From CALBPI01 sp942491885 (GTDB taxonomy: Bacteria > Pseudomonadota > Gammaproteobacteria > Steroidobacterales > Woeseiaceae): DNA of 64,000 nucleotides. The translations under genes were made by a program, and so were the position numbers. Below are positions 34,458-42,908 of this stretch, piece by piece. The notes beneath the pieces were generated by a model. The model was given only the letters and a program-made list of their open reading frames with translations. It had not been told where the DNA came from and did no database searches. Every line of letters begins with the position of its first letter. Positions within the stretch are counted from its first letter, which is position 1. The stretch covers positions 186,001 through 250,000 of the forward strand of contig CALOCQ010000002.1 in NCBI GenBank assembly GCA_942491885.1. Reading direction: 5' to 3'.

Positions 34458-35618
34458 TCAGCCAAGCCCCGCCGCCATGTCTGCGCCGCCAACATTGCCG
34501 CTGCGCAGATCGGCCTCGATTGCTTTCGCATCAGCCTCGGAAATGTCGAGCGAAGTTGCCAGATGCTGCAGCAGCGTGCGCTCCTTCTTCGAAATGTCGC
34601 CGTCCTCCAGCGCCTCCGCCAACGCGGCCTCGTACACCTGCAGCTTGCGAAACGAGATGTATTGCGGCGTGTTCTCGGTGTTCGGCATAGCGCGGCTGGC
34701 GACGCGTTCGGCAAACTGCTGCAAGGGCGCAAGAAAGAAGATGATAGTCGCCGCCGCCAGCAGGCCGGCGACCGTCCCGATCTCATCGGACAGCACCTCA
34801 GCGACGCCCTCGGACACCAGGAAAATGATCGCCAGCGCGAGACCGGCGACGGTCGACTGTTTGATCGTCCAGCGAATACGCAGGTCGATGTCAAACAGCT
34901 TCGCGCGCAGGATACCGTAGGCGATCAACGGCACGGCGAGCAACGTGCCCAGCGCATAAAGCGTCTTCATCGACCACTCCAGATTTGTCGTCATGGTGGT
35001 GTAGGAACCGGTCCATGTTAACCAGATTGCGACGCCGTAGACTACGAACCAGCAGATATCGCGGATACCGAACGCGATCGCGAAAATGCGCGCGCGATTG
35101 CGCACGGCACCGGGCGGCGACGTCTTCCAGGCATGCAACGATGCGATCAACGCGAACAGAAAGACCAGCGCCATCGCCATGTACAGGAAGGTTGCCGGCA
35201 CATACGAACCCGCAGCAGCCATACCGATCACCGTGCCAGCGAACAGCAGGACCGCGATGCAGGGAAGCACAACGCTGAGCGGCCGGCGTCCGAACCGCCG
35301 GGTCAGCGGCGTGCGCAACGCCAGCGCGAGGAATGCGGGATAAAATGCAAGAATAAACGCATCGCCGGCGTGATGGACGATTCCGGAGAGGGCTCCGAAC
35401 ACCGGAAACGCCTCATAAAATTTATCCGCGGGATCCATCCCGATGACATATTCCGGAAATCCGGCAGTCACGAGGCAGACGCCTTCGGCGATCAGCAGGC
35501 CAGACAGCTTTCGGGCTGCGCTGCCGGGCGTGCCCACGCGGTAAAGCACCACCGCCAGCGACCAGCACGCGGCGATTGCGGCAAGACCGAGAATCCCGAT
35601 AAGCGTGGTAACAGACAT
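34458..35618 (-). CDS. 7-TM-like membrane protein with acidic helical tail, unknown function
   Basis: 386 residues from ATG 35618 (MSVTTLIGILG). About seven to nine hydrophobic helices occupy residues 1-270, with YGILRAKLFDIDLRIRWT, a block also found at the end of 7-TM sensor modules of histidine kinases. After the last helix, a 100-residue soluble tail (MPNTENTPQYISFRKLQVY, ISKKERTLLQHLATSLDIS, AIEADL) looks like a small helical TerB-type or EF-hand-like domain. It has no kinase or cyclase domain, so it may be a receptor acting through a partner. The open frame continues far upstream but is not protein-like. It lies 78 bases from tRNA-Pro. Confidence 0.8.
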   Translation of the reverse strand: MSVTTLIGILGLAAIAACWSLAVVLYRVGTPGSAARKLSGLLIAEGVCLVTAGFPEYVIGMDPADKFYEAFPVFGALSGIVHHAGDAFILAFYPAFLALALRTPLTRRFGRRPLSVVLPCIAVLLFAGTVIGMAAAGSYVPATFLYMAMALVFLFALIASLHAWKTSPPGAVRNRARIFAIAFGIRDICWFVVYGVAIWLTWTGSYTTMTTNLEWSMKTLYALGTLLAVPLIAYGILRAKLFDIDLRIRWTIKQSTVAGLALAIIFLVSEGVAEVLSDEIGTVAGLLAAATIIFFLAPLQQFAERVASRAMPNTENTPQYISFRKLQVYEAALAEALEDGDISKKERTLLQHLATSLDISEADAKAIEADLRSGNVGGADMAAGLG

Positions 35619-35810
35619 TGGCGGAGCCCCTTGTTTGCAATTGTTGTCTTTTTTATCCGGGTCGCTGCGCCTGACCCGCCTGACGTTGGCTGTCAGACCA
35701 GCAGGAAGCTCAATCTCCGACGATTGAACCAACCGGTTATCAAACCGCATCTTCTGATTCATACTACCGTCGACGGCACTGATATTCCAAGAACGACAAG
35801 GCAGCGCAAC

Positions 35811-38102
35811 ATGCAGATTCCGATGCGAGACCACCCGACTTACGGCCCACAAAGCGTCACTACCTTCCGCCACAGAGCGGCGACAGCACTCGGGCTTGGA
35901 CTGTTGACGGCAGTTGCCGGCGCGCAAGCGCCCAATACTGCCGGCGATGCGATCGACGAGATCGTCGTCACGGCACAACGACGCGGCGAGCAGCGCCTGC
36001 AGGATCTCGCGATGAGTGCAGCAGTGATTTCCGCGACCGCGATTGACAAGCGCCAGCTCGACGACATGGACGACTATCTGCGCACGCTACCCGGAGTCAC
36101 ATTCCAGCAGTACGGGGCGGGGCAATCCTCGATCATCATCCGCGGCGTCTCAGCAGATCCGCAACTCGGCGCGCCGACCACCGGCGTCTACATCAACGAG
36201 GCACCAGTCACCGGCATGGGCGACTTCGGTGTCAGCAGCCCGGACCTGAAATTAGTCGACATCAGTCGCATCGAGATCCTGCGCGGCCCGCAGGGCACCT
36301 TGTACGGCTCAAGCTCGCTCGGCGGCACGGTGCGCGTTATCACAGGCCAGCCGGATGAGACCGGATTCGCGGCAAACCTATCCGCGACCGGTTCGGTGAC
36401 GGCCGGTGCCGGCAGCGAAAACAGTACTATCGAGGGCATGATCAACCTGCCGCTGATCGATAATACGCTGGCAGTGCGCGCGGTTGCCTACCATTTCGAC
36501 GACAGCGGCTACTACCGCAACATTGCAGGCAGCGACCCGGTGAAGTCGGCGGCCGCGGCGCGCACCGGTGCCGTCGCCATCGATCGCGACGATGCCGGCA
36601 GTGCGATCACGACAGGTGGGCGTATTGCCTTACGCTGGATGCCGCTCGATCAGATGAGTGTCGACCTGACGTACGCAAAGCAGCGCACCGAGGAACAGGG
36701 CAACGCCTACGGCGACCTCGCCATCGGGGATTTCGAGCAGGCGCGCTACACGCGGCTCAGCAACGAGCGCGGCGAGTATAACGACAGCGACCTGTCGCTA
36801 TTCAACCTACAGCTCGACTACAACTTTGGTGCGGTCGCGTTGGTGTCGTCGACGAGCTGGGCGGACTACAGTAATGCCGAGGACTGGAACGTCGGGCGGG
36901 TCTTCGTCTTCGCGACCGGCGACGACTCGCCGTTGTTTCTTCTCAGCGGCACACAGACCGACCGCTTCGTACAGGAGATCCGTGTCGTATCGCAGTGGGC
37001 GCATGCGCTTCAATTCACCGGCGGCGTCTACTTCGAAAGCAACGACTCAGACTTTGCCCAGGACATCGATTTCGATGGCGACCCGGCATTCGACCCGTTT
37101 GGCGGCGCGTTGCTGGTCGAGTTCCGCGGCGGTTTTTACGTCGACCAGAAGGCCGTGTTCGGTGAGCTGTCATGGGCGGTCAACGACTCGCTAGTCGCGA
37201 CAGCCGGGGCGCGCTGGTTCGAATACGACGGCACCGAGCGAATCGTTGGCGACGGGATCTTCAACGGCGGCCCCGTCAGTGAATCGAATTCGTCCAGCGA
37301 GAGCGATGCCACCTACAAACTAAACCTCTCCTACGCGCCCGATGAACGCGCGCTTTACTACGCGCAGTGGTCGCAGGGCTTCAACCTCGGCCGACCGCTT
37401 GGTGAATTACCTGATTTGTGTGACCAGGACAATGATGGGCTGGTCGACGGACTCGGCGTCCCGGCGCAGTCGCAGCTGTTCTCCGATTCACTCGACAACT
37501 ACGAGTTCGGCGCCAAACTCAACCTTGCAGACGGGCGCATTGCCCTGCGCGGTGCTGCGTTTTACAACGATTGGCAGGACATCCCGATCTCAATCGGCGC
37601 CGACTGTGGCTTCATTCTCCCGTTTAACGCCGGCGAGGCGATGACTGCCGGCCTGGAGCTGGAGGGCAGTCTGCGGCTTGGCGAACAGTGGCGGCTTGAC
37701 CTTGGTGCGGGCTATGTTGAAAGCGAGCTTACCGCCGACGCGCCAGGCCTCGGCGTCGACGGCGACCGGCTGCCGGGCAACCCGCGCTACAACGCAACGC
37801 TGGCGCTGCAATATGACTTCCGCTTGCGCGGCGACGACAGCTACCTGCGCGCCGACATCGCACATGTCGGCGGCTACTACAACAATCTTCAGGAGCAGGG
37901 CGAGGAACTCGGCGACTACACGACAGTTAACCTGTCAGCAGGCCTGAGCCGCGATACCTGGCGCGCCACATTGTTCGTGCACAATCTCGGCGACAATGAT
38001 GCCGCAACATGGCTCACGCCCTTCAACGTCTACAGTTCTGCATATCGACTGCGCCCGCGCACAGTTGGTGTGCAATTGACCTATGGCTTCGCCGGCGACT
38101 AG
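35811..38102 (+). CDS. TonB-dependent outer-membrane receptor
   Basis: 763 residues from ATG 35811 (ATG 35823 is an alternative). A signal peptide ends near VAGAQA. A TonB box-like EIVVTAQRR follows; the plug domain (about 50-170) has DLAMSAAVISATAI, IIIRGVSADPQ and RIEILRGPQGTLYGSSSLGGTV; then a 22-strand barrel. The protein ends YGFAGD rather than with an aromatic last residue, which BAM substrates usually have. It resembles receptors annotated for complex carbohydrates or terpenoid-like compounds, but the ligand cannot be read from sequence. Divergent from the 7-TM-like gene. Confidence 0.93.
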   Translation: MQIPMRDHPTYGPQSVTTFRHRAATALGLGLLTAVAGAQAPNTAGDAIDEIVVTAQRRGEQRLQDLAMSAAVISATAIDKRQLDDMDDYLRTLPGVTFQQYGAGQSSIIIRGVSADPQLGAPTTGVYINEAPVTGMGDFGVSSPDLKLVDISRIEILRGPQGTLYGSSSLGGTVRVITGQPDETGFAANLSATGSVTAGAGSENSTIEGMINLPLIDNTLAVRAVAYHFDDSGYYRNIAGSDPVKSAAAARTGAVAIDRDDAGSAITTGGRIALRWMPLDQMSVDLTYAKQRTEEQGNAYGDLAIGDFEQARYTRLSNERGEYNDSDLSLFNLQLDYNFGAVALVSSTSWADYSNAEDWNVGRVFVFATGDDSPLFLLSGTQTDRFVQEIRVVSQWAHALQFTGGVYFESNDSDFAQDIDFDGDPAFDPFGGALLVEFRGGFYVDQKAVFGELSWAVNDSLVATAGARWFEYDGTERIVGDGIFNGGPVSESNSSSESDATYKLNLSYAPDERALYYAQWSQGFNLGRPLGELPDLCDQDNDGLVDGLGVPAQSQLFSDSLDNYEFGAKLNLADGRIALRGAAFYNDWQDIPISIGADCGFILPFNAGEAMTAGLELEGSLRLGEQWRLDLGAGYVESELTADAPGLGVDGDRLPGNPRYNATLALQYDFRLRGDDSYLRADIAHVGGYYNNLQEQGEELGDYTTVNLSAGLSRDTWRATLFVHNLGDNDAATWLTPFNVYSSAYRLRPRTVGVQLTYGFAGD

Positions 38103-38123
38103 CGAGCGGTAATATCCAAAAAA

Positions 38124-38160
38124 AAAGACCGGGAGCGCCAACGACGCCCCCGGTCTTTTA
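38124..38160. terminator. Bidirectional terminator after the TonB receptor gene
   Basis: Ten-base stem AAAGACCGGG (38124-38133) with CCCGGTCTTT (38149-38158), preceded by a run of A and closed by T. It serves the receptor gene (plus) and the convergent secreted-protein gene (minus). Confidence 0.88.
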
Positions 38161-38168
38161 GCGGTCAG

Positions 38169-38948
38169 TTATTCTCCCCACTCACCAAGGCGCACCGGCG
38201 TACCCTCGTAAACGCGACCTATATCGCAGGTGAAATTGGCACCAACAATTTCGGCCCACTTTTCGAAGCCACGACCATTCGTGTACGAATCAAAGTCGCT
38301 GGCGAACGCATTGTAGTCCGGGTTTGCGGTGATCATTTTGAAGTCATAACCGGCAGCCGGCGCTTCTCCGAACGCTGGCCACCACATGAATGCCGCGGAT
38401 TGGGATTCGCTTTCGTGCTGATGTTGTGCCCAAGCGGCGGCAGCCTCAGCCGCATCACTTCCGGTTTTGCCTTCCCCGATCTTGCAATCATTGAAGCGCA
38501 GCACCGCGCGCTCCGGTGTCTCACCGGACGGCTCCTGTAGCCTGCTCGAGGCAAACAACGCATGCTGACCGCAGCTCACGACGTCGAAAAACTGCGCCGT
38601 CATCGCACGGTTTGCCGGCGCCATCCCACGCTCCATCGCCGCCCCCATAGCCTCGGCGTTGGGCCACATACCCACCCAACCGACATCGAACATGTTGCCG
38701 TTGATAAAGTTCGGTGTCAGTAGCCAGGCCGAATAGGTCGTATCGCCCTGCTCATCCATGAAGCTATTCCACTTCTTGATCACCTTTTGCAGGTCTTCCA
38801 TACCTTTGCCATCGACAAAGCTGCATGGCCAGATCTCCACCGGTACAAAACCCGGCCCCTCAGCCATCTCGTGATTATCGGCCATCGCCGCTACCGAAAA
38901 ACCCATGCAAAAAGCAGCCACAAAGGCTGCGATGGTCTTCGTTCTCAT
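38169..38948 (-). CDS. Secreted protein of unknown function
   Basis: 259 residues from ATG 38948, with a strong ribosome site (GGAGAGGGG) and a clear signal peptide (KTIAAFVAAFCMGFSVAAMA). The mature protein is acidic, with four Cys in two likely pairs (PCSF, VSCGQ, NDCKIG, FTCDIG). Two halves each end in an aromatic, Trp-rich segment (VGWVGMWPNAEAM; AAFMWWPAFGEAP). Two-fold layout of this kind suggests a duplicated ferredoxin-like (dimeric alpha-beta barrel) fold, but I cannot confirm a family. It is convergent with the TonB receptor gene. Confidence 0.75.
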   Translation of the reverse strand: MRTKTIAAFVAAFCMGFSVAAMADNHEMAEGPGFVPVEIWPCSFVDGKGMEDLQKVIKKWNSFMDEQGDTTYSAWLLTPNFINGNMFDVGWVGMWPNAEAMGAAMERGMAPANRAMTAQFFDVVSCGQHALFASSRLQEPSGETPERAVLRFNDCKIGEGKTGSDAAEAAAAWAQHQHESESQSAAFMWWPAFGEAPAAGYDFKMITANPDYNAFASDFDSYTNGRGFEKWAEIVGANFTCDIGRVYEGTPVRLGEWGE

Positions 38949-39264
38949 ACCCCTCTCCCCGTCTATTTTTGTTGTTACAGCCGAACGGCTGTGGAGAGAT
39001 ACGGTATCACGCCTACTTAGACAAAATATTAACAAGCATCATTACGTCACATTCTCGGTATATATAGTCCGAAACAACAAATATATGTAGCGAGTGACGC
39101 AGTATGACATGCACATGAGCCACGCATAGCTGATTAAACATAACGCCACCATCGGTCGCCGTTTTGTGACCTAGCAATCATCTGTCTTGCGAGCGCAGTG
39201 CTAACTTAACAATGTTAATTTCAAAGCTGGGCCCGCCCGCCCGAAAACACGCAAGAGACCCGAC
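38949..39264. other. AT-rich divergent intergenic region
   Basis: 316 bases between two divergent genes for exported proteins. The left part is clearly poorer in GC than its surroundings, with TATATATA and ACAAATATATGT. It should hold promoters for both genes; I find no pair of promoter boxes with good spacing and no gene. Confidence 0.55.
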
Positions 39265-40794
39265 ATGCGCATTGCCACCTATTGCCTCCAAGTCACAGCA
39301 TTCTTGCTGCTAATCCTGCTGGGCGCCTGTACGCCTTCCGAGAACAGCCAGATCTTGCCAACCGATGCGATGGTCACGACACCGGATACGGCAGGACTGA
39401 CAGAGACCGAGGCGCGCCAGGCGATCATCGACGCGGGGCTTAGCGTCGGTACGGTGACGTCCCAACCCAGTGACGATGTCGCCATCGGCGATGTCGTGCG
39501 CACCGAACCGGGCGCAGGCATCAGCATTACCGAAGGCTCGAGTGTGAGCATCGTGCTGTCCAGCGGCAGCGCCGAAGTGAGCGTCCCGACAACGGCAGGC
39601 GCAACACAAACCGATGCGCAGGCCGCACTCATCGACGCCGGGTTGGTGCTTGGCGGCGTTACGCTGGAAGTGAGCAATAACGTGCCGGCAGGCCAGGTCA
39701 TCCGTTCAACACCCGCCGCGGGATCGACAGTGCCGCGCGACTCGAATGTAGTGCTTATCATCTCGACCGGCCCTGCCGATGTCAGCGTACCCAATGTCCT
39801 CAATCTCGAAGAGGCCATCGCGGTGCTTGATCTCGAGGCAGCCGGACTGGTCGCCGGCGATATTACCGGCGCGCCGGACATGAACGTGCCGTTCGGACGC
39901 GTTATCGAGCAAAGCCCGGTGGCGGGTGTCATGGTCAGCGCCAATACGCCGGTCGATATCGTGGTCTCGCTCGGACCCGAGAATATTATGGTCCCCGACG
40001 TAACCGGACTCAGCGAAGGCGCGGCAGGCATCGTTGTGTTGGGTGCAAACCTTAGCGTGGGCGAAATTACGGTGCAGCCCAACGTCGACACGCCAGCAGG
40101 CGACGTCATCTCGCAGAACCCTCCCGCCGGCACTTTGGTGGCGCAAACGACGCCCGTTGACCTGCTGGTCTCGCTGGGCCCGGATCCCGTGCCGATGCCT
40201 AACATCGTCGGGCTGACGGAAGCGCAAGCGGTAACCGTCGTTACCAACTCCGGCGCCGCCGTGGGCGTGATAACCCGTCGCTTCGACAACAACATCCCGC
40301 AAGATCAGGTGATCAGTCAGGCAACGCCGGCGGGCACTATTGTCGCACTCGGCACCCTGCTCGACTTTGTGGTCTCACTCGGACAGCAGATCGCGGTGCC
40401 GAACGTCGTCGGGCTTGTACAGGCTGACGCCGAGACGGCGATCACCGACGCAATGCTGATCGTCGGCGATATTACCGAGCAGAACGACTTCAACGTCCCC
40501 GCAGGCAACGTCATCAGTCAGAACCCGAACGGCGGTACGCTGGTCGCGGGCGGCACGGCAATTGATCTTGTGGTGTCGCTTGGTCCGCCGACCGTGGCCG
40601 TGCCGAACCTGGTCGGCCAGACAGAGGCGCAAGCAGGCGTATTGCTGAACAACGCAGCGCTGGTACTCGGCACGGTAACGCAACAGGCGAGCGCCACGGT
40701 CGCGACCGGCATCGTGATTAGTCAGGACCCGGTCGAGGCAACCGTGGTGATAGAAGGCAGCGCGGTAAACATTGTGGTATCCAGCGGCCCATAG
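39265..40794 (+). CDS. Lipoprotein composed of seven PASTA repeats
   Basis: 509 residues. The lipoprotein signal peptide ends LLGAC, with lipidated Cys22, and a short linker. Seven PASTA-type repeats of about 66 residues then fill the protein to its end. Repeats 2-7 open V(P/S)VPNVVGL-like and close near DVISQNPPAGT and VDLVVSLGP; repeat 1 is more diverged. PASTA repeats normally form the extracellular part of PBP2x or PknB-type kinases, where they bind muropeptides or serve as spacers. No transpeptidase or kinase domain is present, so this is a stand-alone envelope lipoprotein, probably periplasmic and wall-associated. Confidence 0.92.
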   Translation: MRIATYCLQVTAFLLLILLGACTPSENSQILPTDAMVTTPDTAGLTETEARQAIIDAGLSVGTVTSQPSDDVAIGDVVRTEPGAGISITEGSSVSIVLSSGSAEVSVPTTAGATQTDAQAALIDAGLVLGGVTLEVSNNVPAGQVIRSTPAAGSTVPRDSNVVLIISTGPADVSVPNVLNLEEAIAVLDLEAAGLVAGDITGAPDMNVPFGRVIEQSPVAGVMVSANTPVDIVVSLGPENIMVPDVTGLSEGAAGIVVLGANLSVGEITVQPNVDTPAGDVISQNPPAGTLVAQTTPVDLLVSLGPDPVPMPNIVGLTEAQAVTVVTNSGAAVGVITRRFDNNIPQDQVISQATPAGTIVALGTLLDFVVSLGQQIAVPNVVGLVQADAETAITDAMLIVGDITEQNDFNVPAGNVISQNPNGGTLVAGGTAIDLVVSLGPPTVAVPNLVGQTEAQAGVLLNNAALVLGTVTQQASATVATGIVISQDPVEATVVIEGSAVNIVVSSGP

Positions 40795-40807
40795 GCACGA
40801 CATAGAG

Positions 40808-40829
40808 GCCGCGGTTGCTACACCGCGGC
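40808..40829. other. GC-rich hairpin between convergent genes
   Basis: GCCGCGGT (40808-40815) pairs with ACCGCGGC (40822-40829) around a six-base loop. It lies between the convergent PASTA lipoprotein and DUF885 genes but has no T tract, so it may be a weak terminator or a 3'-end stabiliser. Confidence 0.45.
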
Positions 40830-40875
40830 TAGTGCAATGCGCGGCAAAAACTGCGCGTCGAATACCGCGCCGCGG

Positions 40876-42684
40876 TTACTGCGCGGCCTTCCATTCTTCC
40901 ACGACGTCTTCGAGGATCTCGAGCGGCATGCTGCCGTTCATCAGCATCGCCTCATGAAAGCCGCGGATATCGAACCGCTCACCGAGCGATTGTTCGGCGT
41001 CGGCACGCATGCGTAACATCGCCAGCTGCCCGGTTTTGTAGGCGGTCGCCTGCCCTGGCATGACAACATAGCGCTCGATTTCGCGCGTTACTTCGGCTTC
41101 TGTGTAGCCGGTCTTTTCGATCATGTAGTCGATCGCCTGCTCGCGCGTCCAGCGCTGCGCATGGATGCCGGTATCAACGACAAGGCGCACGGCACGAAAC
41201 ATCTCGGCCTGCAGTCGACCAAGATCACCGAGCGGATCGCCGTCGTACATGTCCATGTCGACCTTCGCGACGCGCTCGGCGTACAACGCCCAGCCCTCGG
41301 CATAGGCGGTAAACGGCAATACCTTGCGAATTAGCGGCACACCTTCGATTTCCTGCGCCAGCGACAACTGGAAATGATGGCCGGGCGCGCCTTCGTGATA
41401 CATCAATGTCGGTAGCGTCCACTTAGGATTGTCCGCGGTATCTTTCAGGTTGATATAGAAGCGACCCGGGCGCGAACCATCCAGTGCCGCTGGAAAATAG
41501 TAGCCGCCGGGACTGGAGTCCTGCTGGTACTCGGGCACAGGCACGATTTCGAGCGGCTGCGGCGGCAACGTTACGAAGTAATCGCCGGCTTTCGACATCA
41601 GCTCATCGTTCAGCTCATTGAGGTATTGCAGCAGGGCCTCGCGACCCGCCTCGGTGTTTTCGAACTGCTGCGCGGGGTCCTCCATCAGCGAACGCACGCG
41701 CGCCGCCAGCGGCCCGGCGGCAACGCCCTGCGCATCGAGGATCGCGCCCATCTCCTGTTCAAGCCGCGCCACTTCGGCGACACCGATGGCATGGATCTCG
41801 TTAGCGGTAAGGTCGGTCGTCGTGTTCGAACGCAACGCCGCGTTATAAATCGCCTCGCCATCGGGCAATCGCCAGATGCCGGCATCGCCGTTTGCGGTCG
41901 CCTGCATGTCCTCAAACAACGCGATCATCGCCTCATAGCCGGGGATTACCACGCCTTCAACGGCGGCGGTGGTTTGCGCCACGTAATCGGCAGCGGTTGC
42001 CTCATCCAGCACGATGCTTTCGAGCTTGTCCGGCAGCGTCGTGACCAGCGGATTTTCGCTGGCACCACCCTCGATAAACGAACGCATGCCGACCAGCGCT
42101 TTGCCGATAATAAAGTCAGGCGGTACGACGCCGTTCGCACGATCATCAATGACACGTGCACGCACCTCGTCCAGAACGCGACCAAACTCATTCACGCGTG
42201 AGACATAGCGGCGCACGCTTTTCTCATTCTTGATGACATGCTGGTCGGTCAGAAACTGCGGTAAATTAACGGTGACACCGCCGAGCTGGTTCACGCGGTA
42301 GCCACTGTACTCAAACTCTGCCTGGCGGATGATGTCGTCGAAGAACCACGCGGTAATGCGCCAGCTCAACAATTCCTGGCCACTCAGACCATCCGGCCCG
42401 TACTTGTCCAGCCCCGCACGTGCGCGGCGCAATTTATCCAATTGCTCCTGCTCGCCGGCGCGCGTGTAGTCACCGAGCTTGCCCGAGTGGAAATCGAGAA
42501 TCGTGTTGTCGATCACACCGAGCGCGGTCAGCAGCTCCGGCGACCCGATCGCCTGTTGCACGGTGATCTTGTTGATGTAGTTGTTCACGCCGACGGGCGC
42601 AAACCAGAACCAGACTGAAGCGCCGCCGGCACCGAGAACGACTACCAGTAGTAGCCAACGAAATATCCTGAATGCCGCGCGCAT
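40876..42684 (-). CDS. DUF885-family putative metallohydrolase, membrane-anchored
   Basis: 602 residues. One N-terminal hydrophobic helix (about 8-28) anchors or exports the protein. The rest matches DUF885: the YHEGAPGHHFQ segment contains the HExxxGHxxQ pattern, and YAEGWALYAE follows about 30 residues later with a Glu that may complete a metal site. GGYYFPAA and GQATAYKTGQL are further family blocks. DUF885 proteins are thought to be zinc-dependent peptidases or hydrolases; no substrate can be assigned. It is convergent with the PASTA lipoprotein gene. Confidence 0.88.
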   Translation of the reverse strand: MRAAFRIFRWLLLVVVLGAGGASVWFWFAPVGVNNYINKITVQQAIGSPELLTALGVIDNTILDFHSGKLGDYTRAGEQEQLDKLRRARAGLDKYGPDGLSGQELLSWRITAWFFDDIIRQAEFEYSGYRVNQLGGVTVNLPQFLTDQHVIKNEKSVRRYVSRVNEFGRVLDEVRARVIDDRANGVVPPDFIIGKALVGMRSFIEGGASENPLVTTLPDKLESIVLDEATAADYVAQTTAAVEGVVIPGYEAMIALFEDMQATANGDAGIWRLPDGEAIYNAALRSNTTTDLTANEIHAIGVAEVARLEQEMGAILDAQGVAAGPLAARVRSLMEDPAQQFENTEAGREALLQYLNELNDELMSKAGDYFVTLPPQPLEIVPVPEYQQDSSPGGYYFPAALDGSRPGRFYINLKDTADNPKWTLPTLMYHEGAPGHHFQLSLAQEIEGVPLIRKVLPFTAYAEGWALYAERVAKVDMDMYDGDPLGDLGRLQAEMFRAVRLVVDTGIHAQRWTREQAIDYMIEKTGYTEAEVTREIERYVVMPGQATAYKTGQLAMLRMRADAEQSLGERFDIRGFHEAMLMNGSMPLEILEDVVEEWKAAQ

Positions 42685-42816
42685 AAGTTTCTACCTGTCC
42701 GAATTCGTGCGCGTAGTGTAGTACATGCGGTTGGTAATCAAGAAATCGCTGCCCTTCGCCAAGCCAGACAGTGGCGCCTCGAAACGCTCAACCCGGCATC
42801 AGTGAATAACGGGGCA

Positions 42817-42852
42817 CAAAAAAAGCGCGCATCACGTTGCGTGCTGCGCGCT
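42817..42852 (-). terminator. Terminator after the second TonB receptor gene
   Basis: Stem AGCGCGCA (42824-42831) with TGCGCGCT (42845-42852), closed by a loop that can pair further. On the minus strand it is followed by a run of T, 57 bases after the receptor stop codon. Confidence 0.85.
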
Positions 42853-42908
42853 TCTCCGGGCGGCTTCCGTGCCACCTTCACGACATCCGTATCGCAGTCA
42901 GGTAATCG

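Noticed and set aside
35133..35810. 226-codon N-terminal extension of the first TonB receptor
   Set aside because: It lies antisense to the 7-TM-like gene and has no signal peptide; the ATG at 35811 is followed by a proper signal and TonB box.
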